A stretch of 12,543 nt of DNA from Chloroflexota bacterium (GTDB taxonomy: Bacteria; Chloroflexota; Anaerolineae; Anaerolineales; Villigracilaceae): contig JAEWVF010000066.1 in assembly GCA_023459215.1 (NCBI GenBank), positions 1 through 12,543 of the forward strand, written 5' to 3'. Below the pieces are notes generated by a model, which did not search any database, was not told the DNA's origin, and saw only the letters and a list, made by a program, of their open reading frames with translations. Shown piece by piece: positions 1 to 5,538 of the stretch. Every line of letters begins with the position of its first letter. The stretch's first letter is position 1. The position numbers were made by a program, and so were the translations under genes.

Positions 1-35
1 CATTCGCCGTTAATGTAATTCAAAATTTTTTGCAT
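1..35 (-). CDS. Probable aldehyde dehydrogenase, N-terminus only (cut by window edge)
   Basis: On the minus strand an ATG at 35-33 follows a perfect GGAGG ribosome binding site (45-41) at 5-nt spacing. It opens a frame reading MQKILNYINGE, then a TG-starting codon, probably Trp, that runs off the window. An N-terminus of the form 'NYINGEW' is typical of NAD(P)-dependent aldehyde dehydrogenases, including semialdehyde dehydrogenases. The gene is the fourth member of a leftward operon behind two class III aminotransferases, whose products are often aldehydes or semialdehydes. An oxidising dehydrogenase therefore fits well. Only 11 codons are visible, so the family is an inference from this short motif plus context. 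The gene call itself, from ribosome binding site, start and open frame, is firmer. Confidence 0.55.
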   Translation of the reverse strand, partial: MQKILNYINGE

Positions 36-45
36 GTTTGCCTCC

Positions 46-104
46 GTAGGGGCACGGCGGATTAGGGAAGGTTGATTACCTCGACTTCACCGCCGTGCCC
101 CTAC
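46..104. repeat. 15-bp perfect inverted repeat between aminotransferase and dehydrogenase genes
   Basis: Arms 46-60 (GTAGGGGCACGGCGG) and 90-104 are exact reverse complements separated by 29 bp. The pair fills the junction between the aminotransferase stop (108) and the downstream ribosome binding site (45-41). In the transcript the 3' arm directly abuts the GGAGG. No U-run follows, so it does not look like an intrinsic terminator. It resembles the REP-like palindromes with 'TAGGGGC' ends found between genes in many environmental bacteria. It could act as a processing or stability element, or could lower translation of the next gene. Confidence 0.75.
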
Positions 105-107
105 ATA

Positions 108-1433
108 TCATTTCACGTTTTTGTCTGCAATTTCGAGGGCCTTATCCACAATCGCCAGCCCCTCATCAAGCTGCTCCCTGGTGATACACAGCGGCGGGAC
201 AACAAACAGCATACTGCCCAGACTGTTCGCCATGATGAAGGTAAACAGACCATTGTCGCGCAAGTACTTACCCACCTGCCCCATCACGCTGGCGGGCATC
301 ACGTCCTTGCTCTCGCGGTTTTGCACCAGTTCCAGGGTGGAGAACAGGCCGATATAGCGCACATCGCCGATAGATGGGTGCGCCGCTTTGAGCGCTTCCA
401 GCTTCTCGCCCAGGTATTTGCCCACTTCGCGGGCATTTTCCATCAGGTGGTCTTCTTCATACACTGCGATGGTCGCCAGCGCCGCTGCGCACGAAAGCGC
501 ATGACCGTTGTAGGTCAGCCCGGCGTAGAGATATTTGTCGTCAAAAAACTGGGCAACTTTGTCCGAAACAATCACCGCGCCGAGCGGGGCGTAACCGCTG
601 GTAATGCCTTTTGCTGTGGTGATAATGTCCGGCGTCACCTTCCAGTTGTCCACTGCAAACCACTCGCCGGTGCGGCCCCAACCGCTCATCACCTCATCGG
701 AGATCAGCAAAATGCCGTATTTGTCGCAAAGTTCGCGCACACGCGGCCAGTAATCATCCGGCGGCACGATCAACCCATTCGAGCCGACCACACCTTCCAT
801 AATAATGGCGGCAATTTTGTCGGGGCCTTCGTAGCGGATGACTTCTTCCAGGTGCTTGATACACTCGCGGGCGCAGGCTTCCTTCTTTTGCCCAAACGGA
901 CAGCGGTAGCAAAACGGGTCGAGGAAATGCACCCCGCCCGGCATCACTGGTTCGACCGCCAGGCGGCGGTAATCGCCGGTCAGGGCAATCGAGCCGTGCG
1001 TCGCACCGTGATACGAGCGGTAGCGCGCCAAAATCTTGTGCCGCCCAGTGTAAAAACGGGCAATCTTGATGGCGTTTTCATTGGCCTCAGAGCCGCCCAG
1101 GGCAAAGAAAGTTTTCGTCAAATTCCCCGGTGTGATTTCGGCCAACTTTTTGCCCAACAATGCCCGCGCTTCGGTGGTGTTGCCGGGGTGGACAAAACAC
1201 ACTTCCGCCGCCTGCTCCTGGATGGCCTTGACCACCTTCGGATGCTGGTGGCCGATATTGGTATTCATCAACTGTGACGAAAAATCAATGTAACGCTTGC
1301 CATCCGCATCCCAGAAATAAATCCCCTCGGCCTTCGTCACCGGGATGGGATTCACCTGCCCCTGCACCGACCAGGAGAAGAAGGTGTATTCTTTGCTCAG
1401 TTCAATCATTTCTTTCGATGTTAATTTGGTCAT
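108..1433 (-). CDS. Class III PLP-dependent omega-aminotransferase
   Basis: This 441-residue enzyme is a fold-type I, class III aminotransferase. It probably moves the amino group of an omega-amino acid or amine to pyruvate or 2-oxoglutarate in the cytoplasm. Visible landmarks are the N-terminal 'DADGKRYIDFSS' segment, the cofactor phosphate loop 'GGSEANENAIK', the Asp that pairs with the pyridine nitrogen (D246 in 'SDEVMSGWGRTG'), and the Schiff-base lysine K275 in 'TTAKGITSGYAPLGA'. A CYRC plus CAREC cysteine cluster sits mid-protein, as in several taurine/GABA/beta-alanine-type relatives. I place the start at ATG 1433 because AGGAT lies 5 nt upstream. A longer frame to 1478 would run through a palindrome and has no ribosome binding site. 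It lies 48 bp after the previous operon gene and is followed by a probable aldehyde dehydrogenase, which suggests a semialdehyde product. Class assignment is secure; the substrate (taurine, GABA, beta-alanine or other) is not. Confidence 0.9.
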   Translation of the reverse strand: MTKLTSKEMIELSKEYTFFSWSVQGQVNPIPVTKAEGIYFWDADGKRYIDFSSQLMNTNIGHQHPKVVKAIQEQAAEVCFVHPGNTTEARALLGKKLAEITPGNLTKTFFALGGSEANENAIKIARFYTGRHKILARYRSYHGATHGSIALTGDYRRLAVEPVMPGGVHFLDPFCYRCPFGQKKEACARECIKHLEEVIRYEGPDKIAAIIMEGVVGSNGLIVPPDDYWPRVRELCDKYGILLISDEVMSGWGRTGEWFAVDNWKVTPDIITTAKGITSGYAPLGAVIVSDKVAQFFDDKYLYAGLTYNGHALSCAAALATIAVYEEDHLMENAREVGKYLGEKLEALKAAHPSIGDVRYIGLFSTLELVQNRESKDVMPASVMGQVGKYLRDNGLFTFIMANSLGSMLFVVPPLCITREQLDEGLAIVDKALEIADKNVK

Positions 1434-1446
1434 GTTTATCCTAACA

Positions 1447-1475
1447 GATAGGGCGCAGCAATGCTGCGCCCTATC
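1447..1475. repeat. 29-bp near-perfect palindrome in the aminotransferase gene junction
   Basis: Arms GATAGGGCGCAGCA (1447-1460) and its exact complement (1462-1475) flank a single central A, giving a 14-bp stem on either strand. It begins 6 bp beyond the stop of the GSA-aminomutase-like gene and lies just 5' of the next gene's ribosome binding site (1442-1439). No T-run follows, so termination is unlikely. Its outer 'TAGGG-C' and inner 'GC' layout recalls the inverted repeat at 46-104, and both may be degenerate members of one REP-like family. In mRNA it would form a very stable hairpin that could partly separate expression of the two aminotransferases. Confidence 0.85.
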
Positions 1476-1481
1476 CATAAT

Positions 1482-2783
1482 TTATTTTTTGCACGCCTTC
1501 ACCGCATCGCGGAACGCCGTCAGCGTATCGTCAATATCCTTATCGCTATGGGCATAACAAAGGAACCAGGGTTCGCGGGCATCGTGGTCAGGCATCACGC
1601 CGCGCTCAATCAGAGCATCGATGATATCGAGATAAAGCTGATGGTCTGTCTGATTCCACTCGCGCTGGCTGGCGATTTTTTCAGCGCCGATGGCGTAGGT
1701 GAACATGGCCGGATAGCCGTTCATGCAATGCACAAGACCTTCTTCGGTCAGGATTTGGTCAATCCCGGCCATCAGGCGTCCACCGCGTTCTTGAATAGTT
1801 TTCAAAACCGGTTTTTCCTTGATCATCTTGAGCGTTGCCCAGGCCCCGGCCACGCCCGGCTTGTTGTTGGTGTAGGTTCCACCCTGGGCCACACCGCGCC
1901 CAATAATGCTCATCACTTCCTTTTTGCCGCCAAAAGCCGCCGCCGGATAGCCATTGCCCATCGCCTTGGCATAAGTCATCAGGTCAGGTTTCAGGTTGTA
2001 ATATTCCTGCGCCCCGCCGTTGGCTATACGGAAGCCGGTCTTAACCTCGTCGAGGATGAACAACGAGCCGTACTCGGCACACTTTTGTTGGATCAATTCC
2101 AGAAAACCCGGCTCAGGCAGAATTGCGCCACAATTGCCCTGGCACGGCTCGGTGATGACCGCTGCAATCAGGTGGCCATAGCTGAACATCATCCGCTCGA
2201 AGCCTTCCTTGTCGTTGAACGGCAGGGTGACGATCAAACTCCCCAGCGGGCGCGGAATGCCGGACGAAGCCGGAACAGGAATCGGGGAGCGCGGGTTGCC
2301 GTAGGCTTCCGCCGGTGCGTAGGTACTCCACAGGGTGTTGTCATGGAATCCATGATAATTCCCTTCAAATTTGAGAATCATCTCGCGTCCGGTATACGCG
2401 CGCGCCACGCGGATGGCGTGCATGGTCGCCTCGGTTCCCGAACAGGCCAGGCGCACCATCTCCAGGCCCGGAACCATATCAATCATCATCTCTTCAACTT
2501 CGATTTCGAGTTCCCCCGTCATGGCGAACAGCACGCCCTTGCGGATTTCATCCGCCACTTTGCTATCCACTTCATCTATAGCATGACCCAGAATGATTGG
2601 GCCAAAGGCCATACGATAGTCAATGTATTTGTTGCCATCCACATCCCATAAATAACCCTCTTTGCCCTTCTGGACATAAGGGGTTACACCTTCGCCCCAA
2701 TAGCGAAAGTTGGAATTAACCCCCAGCGGGGTGACTTTGTAGGCCCTCTGCTGGAGGGCCTGGCTTTTGCTGAAGTTTCTCAT
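1482..2783 (-). CDS. Glutamate-1-semialdehyde-aminomutase-like class III aminotransferase
   Basis: This 433-residue PLP enzyme belongs to the glutamate-1-semialdehyde 2,1-aminomutase (HemL) branch of class III. It has the branch's 'VDGNKYIDYRMAFGPIILGHA' opening, 'CSGTEATMHAIRVARAYTGR', 'FEGNYHGFHD', the cofactor Asp D245 in 'LDEVKTGFR', and the Schiff-base lysine K273 in 'TYAKAMGNGYPAAAFGG'. The length is normal. The start ATG at 2783 has AAGGAG 7 bp upstream, 24 bp after the Lrp gene. No haem biosynthesis gene is nearby, and the residues around K273 differ from the usual 'GKIIGGGLPVGA' of true HemL. A role in tetrapyrrole synthesis is therefore doubtful. The same branch contains beta-amino-acid transaminases and amino-acid racemases or epimerases. 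With an Lrp regulator, a second aminotransferase and a dehydrogenase in the operon, a catabolic beta- or omega-amino-acid role is more likely. Confidence 0.88.
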   Translation of the reverse strand: MRNFSKSQALQQRAYKVTPLGVNSNFRYWGEGVTPYVQKGKEGYLWDVDGNKYIDYRMAFGPIILGHAIDEVDSKVADEIRKGVLFAMTGELEIEVEEMMIDMVPGLEMVRLACSGTEATMHAIRVARAYTGREMILKFEGNYHGFHDNTLWSTYAPAEAYGNPRSPIPVPASSGIPRPLGSLIVTLPFNDKEGFERMMFSYGHLIAAVITEPCQGNCGAILPEPGFLELIQQKCAEYGSLFILDEVKTGFRIANGGAQEYYNLKPDLMTYAKAMGNGYPAAAFGGKKEVMSIIGRGVAQGGTYTNNKPGVAGAWATLKMIKEKPVLKTIQERGGRLMAGIDQILTEEGLVHCMNGYPAMFTYAIGAEKIASQREWNQTDHQLYLDIIDALIERGVMPDHDAREPWFLCYAHSDKDIDDTLTAFRDAVKACKK

Positions 2784-2807
2784 GAGGTTCTCCTTGTGGT
2801 GGTTGTC

Positions 2808-3287
2808 TTAAGTTTCGCCTTCTACAATTCCCGCAGGAATTCGCCACTGATACACGTCCTTCAGCACCAAAGGCACAATGGATGTAGTCGTCTTGCGTAC
2901 CCCGGGCGCTTTGCCTATCACCTCCGTCACAAAGCGGTACACCTCCGCCGTGTCGCGCGCAATAATTTGCACACTTACATCTGTCTCACCAATCGAACAA
3001 GCGACATAGCTGATATTATCCAGTTCAGCCATATGCCGCGCGACTTCCATGATTGAATCTGCGTCACATTCCAGCCAGACGTCTGCAACTACAGACATCC
3101 CAACCGATTTCGGGTTGACCACTGCACTGATGCGCATGACATCATTTTCCAGCATGCGTTCAATGCGATAACGAACAGCACGCTCGGAAATATTGCCGAT
3201 TTGACGCGCTATCTCGGCCGCATGCATCCGGCCGTCATCCATAAGAAGATTGATGATTTTCAGGTCAGTTTCGTCGATTTTATACAT
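2808..3287 (-). CDS. Lrp/AsnC-family transcriptional regulator
   Basis: This 159-residue DNA-binding protein has the two-domain Lrp/AsnC plan. Residues 1-60 form an N-terminal winged helix-turn-helix starting 'IDETDLKIINLLMDDGRMHAAEIARQ' and containing the recognition segment 'SERAVRYRIERM'. Residues about 68-145 form a RAM (ligand-binding, oligomerising) domain with the 'VACSIGETDVSVQIIARD' strand characteristic of the family. Such proteins usually form octamers, bind amino acids and control adjacent transport or catabolic genes as well as themselves. This one is the first gene of the leftward operon with both aminotransferases, so it likely senses their substrate or product. The ATG at 3287 has no clear Shine-Dalgarno sequence; a good promoter lies 34-62 bp upstream. 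The coding end is only 24 bp from the next start. Confidence 0.93.
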   Translation of the reverse strand: MYKIDETDLKIINLLMDDGRMHAAEIARQIGNISERAVRYRIERMLENDVMRISAVVNPKSVGMSVVADVWLECDADSIMEVARHMAELDNISYVACSIGETDVSVQIIARDTAEVYRFVTEVIGKAPGVRKTTTSIVPLVLKDVYQWRIPAGIVEGET

Positions 3288-3320
3288 AATAATTGTCTTT
3301 TATTTCCGTTTCTTACAAAG

Positions 3321-3349
3321 AGAATACAACTCTTTTTCCGTTAAGTCAA
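3321..3349 (-). promoter_or_regulatory. Sigma70-type promoter of the Lrp-aminotransferase operon
   Basis: Read on the minus strand, TTGACT (3349-3344) and TATTCT (3326-3321) are separated by exactly 17 bp. This predicts a start near 3314 and a leader of about 27 nt to the Lrp ATG at 3287. It points away from the S1-protein promoter in the same 178-bp divergent intergenic region. Confidence 0.7.
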
Positions 3350-3390
3350 TCGGATTGGTTGGAATCGGAAAAGTTTCCAGAATCAGAAAC
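3334..3390. promoter_or_regulatory. Nested dyads in the divergent region, candidate Lrp operator
   Basis: Four overlapping inverted repeats are packed between the two divergent promoters: TTTTCCG/CGGAAAA (3334-3340 with 3366-3372), CAATC-G-GATTG (3347-3357), GGAAA-AG-TTTCC (3367-3378) and GTTTC-8-GAAAC (3373-3377 with 3386-3390). The first two overlap the -35 region of the Lrp promoter. Lrp/AsnC proteins bind short, loosely conserved palindromes next to their own genes, often in phased arrays. An autoregulatory operator here is therefore a reasonable inference. The binding protein itself is not shown by sequence. Confidence 0.45.
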
Positions 3391-3399
3391 AAACGGTTG

Positions 3400-3427
3400 T
3401 TGACGAATGGCGATTCTAAGGTATAAT
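3400..3427 (+). promoter_or_regulatory. Sigma70-type promoter of the S1-domain gene
   Basis: TTGACG (3400-3405) and a consensus TATAAT (3422-3427) are separated by 16 bp. The predicted start near 3434 gives a leader of about 32 nt, with AGGAGA (3455-3460) 5 nt before the ATG at 3466. Confidence 0.8.
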
Positions 3428-3465
3428 CAATCTTCGGCATTATCCCCGTTACTTAGGAGAAACTT

Positions 3466-4263
3466 ATGAGCAATACAGCGGCAGAAACCATTACCCCGGA
3501 AGTTGAGCTGAAACCCAAAACTCAATTGACCGGAAAAGTAGTAAAAATTACACTCGCGGGGGCGATTGTAGATGTAGGACAAGCAGTACCCGGCATCATC
3601 CATATCTCACAATTACAAACTGAACCCGTCAAGCGCGTCGAAGATGTCGTTCAGGTTGGACAGGAAATCAAAGCCTGGGTGCGCAAAGCTAAGGCTGATC
3701 GCATCGAGTTGACGATGATCGAACCCCTGGGCCTCGAATGGCGCGAACTCAAACCCGAAACCGTGGTCAAGGGCAAAGTGGTCCGTCTCGAAACCTATGG
3801 CGCGTTCGTTGAAATCGGCGCGGAACGCCCAGGCTTGGTTCACATCAGCGAGATGGCGCACGGCTATGTCAAGACCCCTCAGGAAGTCGTCAAAGAGGGC
3901 GACGAAGTCGATGTGATGGTTCTGGAAATCGACCGCAAGAAAAAGCAGATCCGCTTGAGCATGAAAGCCACCCAGCCCAAGCCCGAAGAAGTTATTAAAG
4001 AAGATGCTCCTCGCGCAGAACGCCCTGACCGCGGCGAGCGCAAACGCGGCGGCAAGAAGAACGCCAAACCGAAAGTCGAACATTTCGAGATGGAAAAGGA
4101 ACCCTCCGTTCCCGAATTGACCGCTTTCGAACTGGCCTGGCAGGCAGCCCTGGATCGCTCCAAAGCTGAAAAAGCGGCCAAAAACAAAAAGAATAAGGCC
4201 GGCAGCAAAGACCAGGAAGATATCTTTGACCGCACCCTGAAGAATCGCCTACCCACGGCCTAA
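3466..4263 (+). CDS. Two-domain S1 RNA-binding protein with basic C-terminal tail
   Basis: This 265-residue cytoplasmic protein carries two S1 (OB-fold) RNA-binding domains at about residues 18-86 and 95-170. Both show the repeat hallmarks 'G-V-V--...-GA-V-V-....PG--HIS', and the second is the more canonical ('YGAFVEIG...GLVHISEM...KEGDEVDVMVLEIDRKKKQIRLSMK'). Residues about 172-265 form a highly charged, Lys/Arg/Glu-rich tail with an 'RGERKRGGKKNAK' patch, likely adding nonspecific RNA contacts. Full ribosomal protein S1 has four to six S1 domains, so this is a short S1-like protein. It is plausibly involved in translation initiation or RNA turnover, as proposed for other two-domain S1 proteins in Gram-positive lineages. 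It has its own strong promoter and its own terminator, consistent with a monocistronic, well-expressed gene. The ribosome binding site AGGAGA supports the start. Specific role unknown. Confidence 0.88.
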   Translation: MSNTAAETITPEVELKPKTQLTGKVVKITLAGAIVDVGQAVPGIIHISQLQTEPVKRVEDVVQVGQEIKAWVRKAKADRIELTMIEPLGLEWRELKPETVVKGKVVRLETYGAFVEIGAERPGLVHISEMAHGYVKTPQEVVKEGDEVDVMVLEIDRKKKQIRLSMKATQPKPEEVIKEDAPRAERPDRGERKRGGKKNAKPKVEHFEMEKEPSVPELTAFELAWQAALDRSKAEKAAKNKKNKAGSKDQEDIFDRTLKNRLPTA

Positions 4264-4279
4264 TCAGTTTGCAAATTTG

Positions 4280-4313
4280 AAAAATCCCCTGCCTTACGAG
4301 CGGGGGATTTTTT
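4280..4313 (+). terminator. Intrinsic terminator after the S1-domain gene
   Basis: The stem AAAATCCCC (4281-4289) pairs with GGGGATTTT (4303-4311) around a 13-nt loop. The T-run continues to 4313 on the plus strand. It starts 16 bp past the stop codon and separates the S1 gene from the promoter of the Fe-S carrier gene. Confidence 0.85.
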
Positions 4314-4320
4314 GCGAATA

Positions 4321-4349
4321 TTGACAAACACTATCTTAATTGATAAGAT
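4321..4349 (+). promoter_or_regulatory. Extended -10 sigma70 promoter of the A-type Fe-S carrier gene
   Basis: A consensus TTGACA (4321-4326) is followed after 17 bp by TAAGAT (4344-4349), preceded by the extended -10 dinucleotide TG (4341-4342). The ribosome binding site AAAAGGAG (4363-4370) lies 6 nt before the ATG at 4377. This is one of the best promoters in the window. Confidence 0.85.
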
Positions 4350-4350
4350 A
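4332..4350. promoter_or_regulatory. 7-5-7 inverted repeat over the -10 box, candidate operator
   Basis: TATCTTA (4332-4338) and TAAGATA (4344-4350) are exact inverted copies separated by ATTGA. The dyad covers the spacer and the whole -10 element of the Fe-S carrier promoter, an ideal site for a dimeric repressor. Iron or Fe-S sensing regulators (Fur, Rrf2/IscR/SufR types) commonly control such genes. The sequence does not clearly match a known box of these families, so the regulator is unassigned. Part of the symmetry could simply come from the AT-rich -10. Confidence 0.45.
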
Positions 4351-4376
4351 TATCCACATTAGAAAAGGAGTGAACA

Positions 4377-4793
4377 ATGCTTCAAGATATCGATACCCAG
4401 ATGATTTCGCTGACAGATAGCGCAACCGATGCAATTCGCAACATCCTGACTGAACGAAACCTGGAAGGTTATGCCCTGCGCGTATATGTTAGCGGTGGCG
4501 GCTGCTGTGGCGCACAGTTCAACATGGCGCTCGACAACAACATTCGCGACAATGACTTTACATATGAAAATAATGGTATCAAGGTCGTTGTGGATGACAT
4601 GTCGGTGAATTATTTGCGCGGAGCAAAAATCGACTTTGTGAACGACCCCGTCCGCGGGGCCGGCTTCCTGGTTGACAGCCCCAACAGCAAAAGCGGAGAA
4701 GGCTCGTGCGGGTGCGGCTCCAATGGACACAGCCATGAAGCCGGAGACGAATCCGGCTGCGCCTGTGGCGGCTCCTGTTCTTGCTCAAACTAA
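4377..4793 (+). CDS. A-type iron-sulfur carrier (HesB/IscA family) with Cys-rich tail
   Basis: This 138-residue protein belongs to the IscA/SufA/ErpA/HesB family, which receives Fe-S clusters (or iron) from the assembly scaffold and passes them to target enzymes. The core spans residues 8-113. It has the family's three conserved cysteines: C43 in 'SGGGCCGAQF' and the C111-G-C113 pair. Position 44, commonly Ser in this motif, is here also Cys. Typical members end soon after the CGC motif. This one continues for 25 residues with His118, His120 and two further pairs, C128-A-C130 and C134-S-C136, giving eight cysteines in total. The tail could bind extra metal or a second cluster. No other Fe-S assembly gene is adjacent; the gene is monocistronic between its own promoter and a strong terminator. 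Family call is firm; the function of the tail is inference. Confidence 0.9.
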   Translation: MLQDIDTQMISLTDSATDAIRNILTERNLEGYALRVYVSGGGCCGAQFNMALDNNIRDNDFTYENNGIKVVVDDMSVNYLRGAKIDFVNDPVRGAGFLVDSPNSKSGEGSCGCGSNGHSHEAGDESGCACGGSCSCSN

Positions 4794-4803
4794 GAAAAAA
4801 ACG

Positions 4804-4849
4804 ATGAACAAAAAAGACGACGGTGCAATCCGTCGTCTTTTTTGTTCAT
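4804..4849. terminator. Bidirectional intrinsic terminator with a 20-bp perfect stem
   Basis: Positions 4804-4823 pair perfectly with 4830-4849 around a 6-nt loop (TGCAAT). The lower stem is A6 on one side and T6 on the other, so a U-run follows a GC-rich GACGACGG hairpin on both strands. It lies between convergent genes ending at 4793 (plus) and 4872 (minus) and serves both. Confidence 0.92.
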
Positions 4850-4871
4850 GCAGATGGTAGCGTAAAGCAAG

Positions 4872-5489
4872 TTACCGGCCACGCAGGAAAGAAATCAGCG
4901 CGCCAAACCCGCCAATCAGGGTTAGCAGGGTGATAACCAACCCCATCGGAACCGCCGTGCGAGCAGCCGGAGCTGACTCGTAAGTCGGAACAGACAAAGG
5001 CGCCGGCGCAGTAAAGGTCGGCATGCGCGTGGGCGTATATTGCGGCAGGAAAGCTGCGGCAAGGGTTGGGTCGATTGTCGGCGTGGTGGCCGGGGTGGGC
5101 GTCGGAGGCGGCTCTACGATCCCCAGGTTAACACCGGGCGGGCCAAGCGAAACCAACGGGGCATAGACCCAGCCCACGTTGCCGGGCACGCCGGGATACT
5201 GGATCTGAATCCAATCGCCGCCCGGAGAGCGTCCCAAAGCTGGAGCCTGTTGCTGCCAGAGCAAGACCCCGATTGCCGGATACCAGTAGGAACTTGGGCC
5301 AGAACGAACGTTGATTTGCTCGGGGTACGTTACCGTAATAAAAGCGCCCATCGGCGTGCCCGTAACCGTTGGGATCGAGCCGGTTGGCTGTTGGGCTGCA
5401 ACCTGTCGGGGCGGTTGAACGTTAAGTAACAGCAAAAAGAAAGCCGAACCAAAAACCAAAAACGTAAACCATCGCAAGTAAGAACGCAT
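4872..5489 (-). CDS. Secreted, C-terminally anchored SH3b-domain protein
   Basis: This 205-residue protein is predicted to sit on the outer face of the membrane. Residues 1-33 form a signal peptide or anchor: 'MRSYLRWF', a hydrophobic run to about residue 23, then a possible 'VAAQQ' cleavage region. Residues about 50-117 resemble a bacterial SH3 (SH3b) domain, with 'INVRSGPSSYWYPAIGVL' and 'GDWIQIQYPG...VGWVYAPLVSL'. Such domains often bind cell-wall peptides or other surface ligands. Residues about 125-178 are a Pro/Thr/Ala-rich flexible linker containing 'PTPTPATTPT'. Residues about 180-200 are a second hydrophobic segment followed by the positive 'RGR' end, which suggests a C-terminal membrane anchor. 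The ATG at 5489 has AGGTG 3 nt upstream, a short spacing. It is divergent from the zinc-ribbon gene with 49 bp between. Its partner or substrate is unknown. Confidence 0.85.
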   Translation of the reverse strand: MRSYLRWFTFLVFGSAFFLLLLNVQPPRQVAAQQPTGSIPTVTGTPMGAFITVTYPEQINVRSGPSSYWYPAIGVLLWQQQAPALGRSPGGDWIQIQYPGVPGNVGWVYAPLVSLGPPGVNLGIVEPPPTPTPATTPTIDPTLAAAFLPQYTPTRMPTFTAPAPLSVPTYESAPAARTAVPMGLVITLLTLIGGFGALISFLRGR

Positions 5490-5525
5490 TTAACACCTGT
5501 TTTTCTAAAAAATAGCAAAGGTGAT

Positions 5526-5531
5526 TATAAT
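5526..5531 (+). promoter_or_regulatory. -10 box placing transcription start at the ATG (leaderless candidate)
   Basis: A consensus TATAAT ends 7 bp before the ATG at 5539, where the transcription start would normally fall. The -35 position (5503-5508, TTCTAA) is weak. The only ribosome-binding-like sequence, AAGGTG (5518-5523), is upstream of the -10 and 15 nt from the ATG, too far to act. AGGTG here and its complement CACCT (5494-5498) form an inverted repeat within the 49-bp divergent gap. Confidence 0.55.
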
Positions 5532-5538
5532 CTAAACT

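Noticed and set aside
46..104. Inverted repeat considered as a CRISPR unit or insertion sequence end
   Set aside because: There is no repeat-spacer periodicity and no transposase; it is one isolated stem-loop in a gene junction.
72..1277. A 401-codon open frame on the plus strand opposite the omega-aminotransferase gene
   Set aside because: The minus-strand frame encodes a complete class III aminotransferase with all motifs. The plus-strand translation is His/Arg/Val-rich, lacks any recognisable family pattern and has no ribosome binding site; it is a mirror of biased codon use.
1447..1475. Palindrome considered as an intrinsic terminator inside the operon
   Set aside because: No T-run follows on the transcribed strand. 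The next gene has its own ribosome binding site immediately after and no separate promoter is evident.
1434..1478. A longer start (1478) for the omega-aminotransferase
   Set aside because: The extra 15 codons run through the 29-bp palindrome and have no ribosome binding site. ATG 1433 has AGGAT at good spacing and a family-like N-terminus.
1461..2651. A 396-codon open frame on the plus strand opposite the HemL-like gene
   Set aside because: Same reason: the real gene is on the minus strand with cofactor Asp and Lys in place. The antisense product looks compositionally odd and spans a gene junction and a palindrome.
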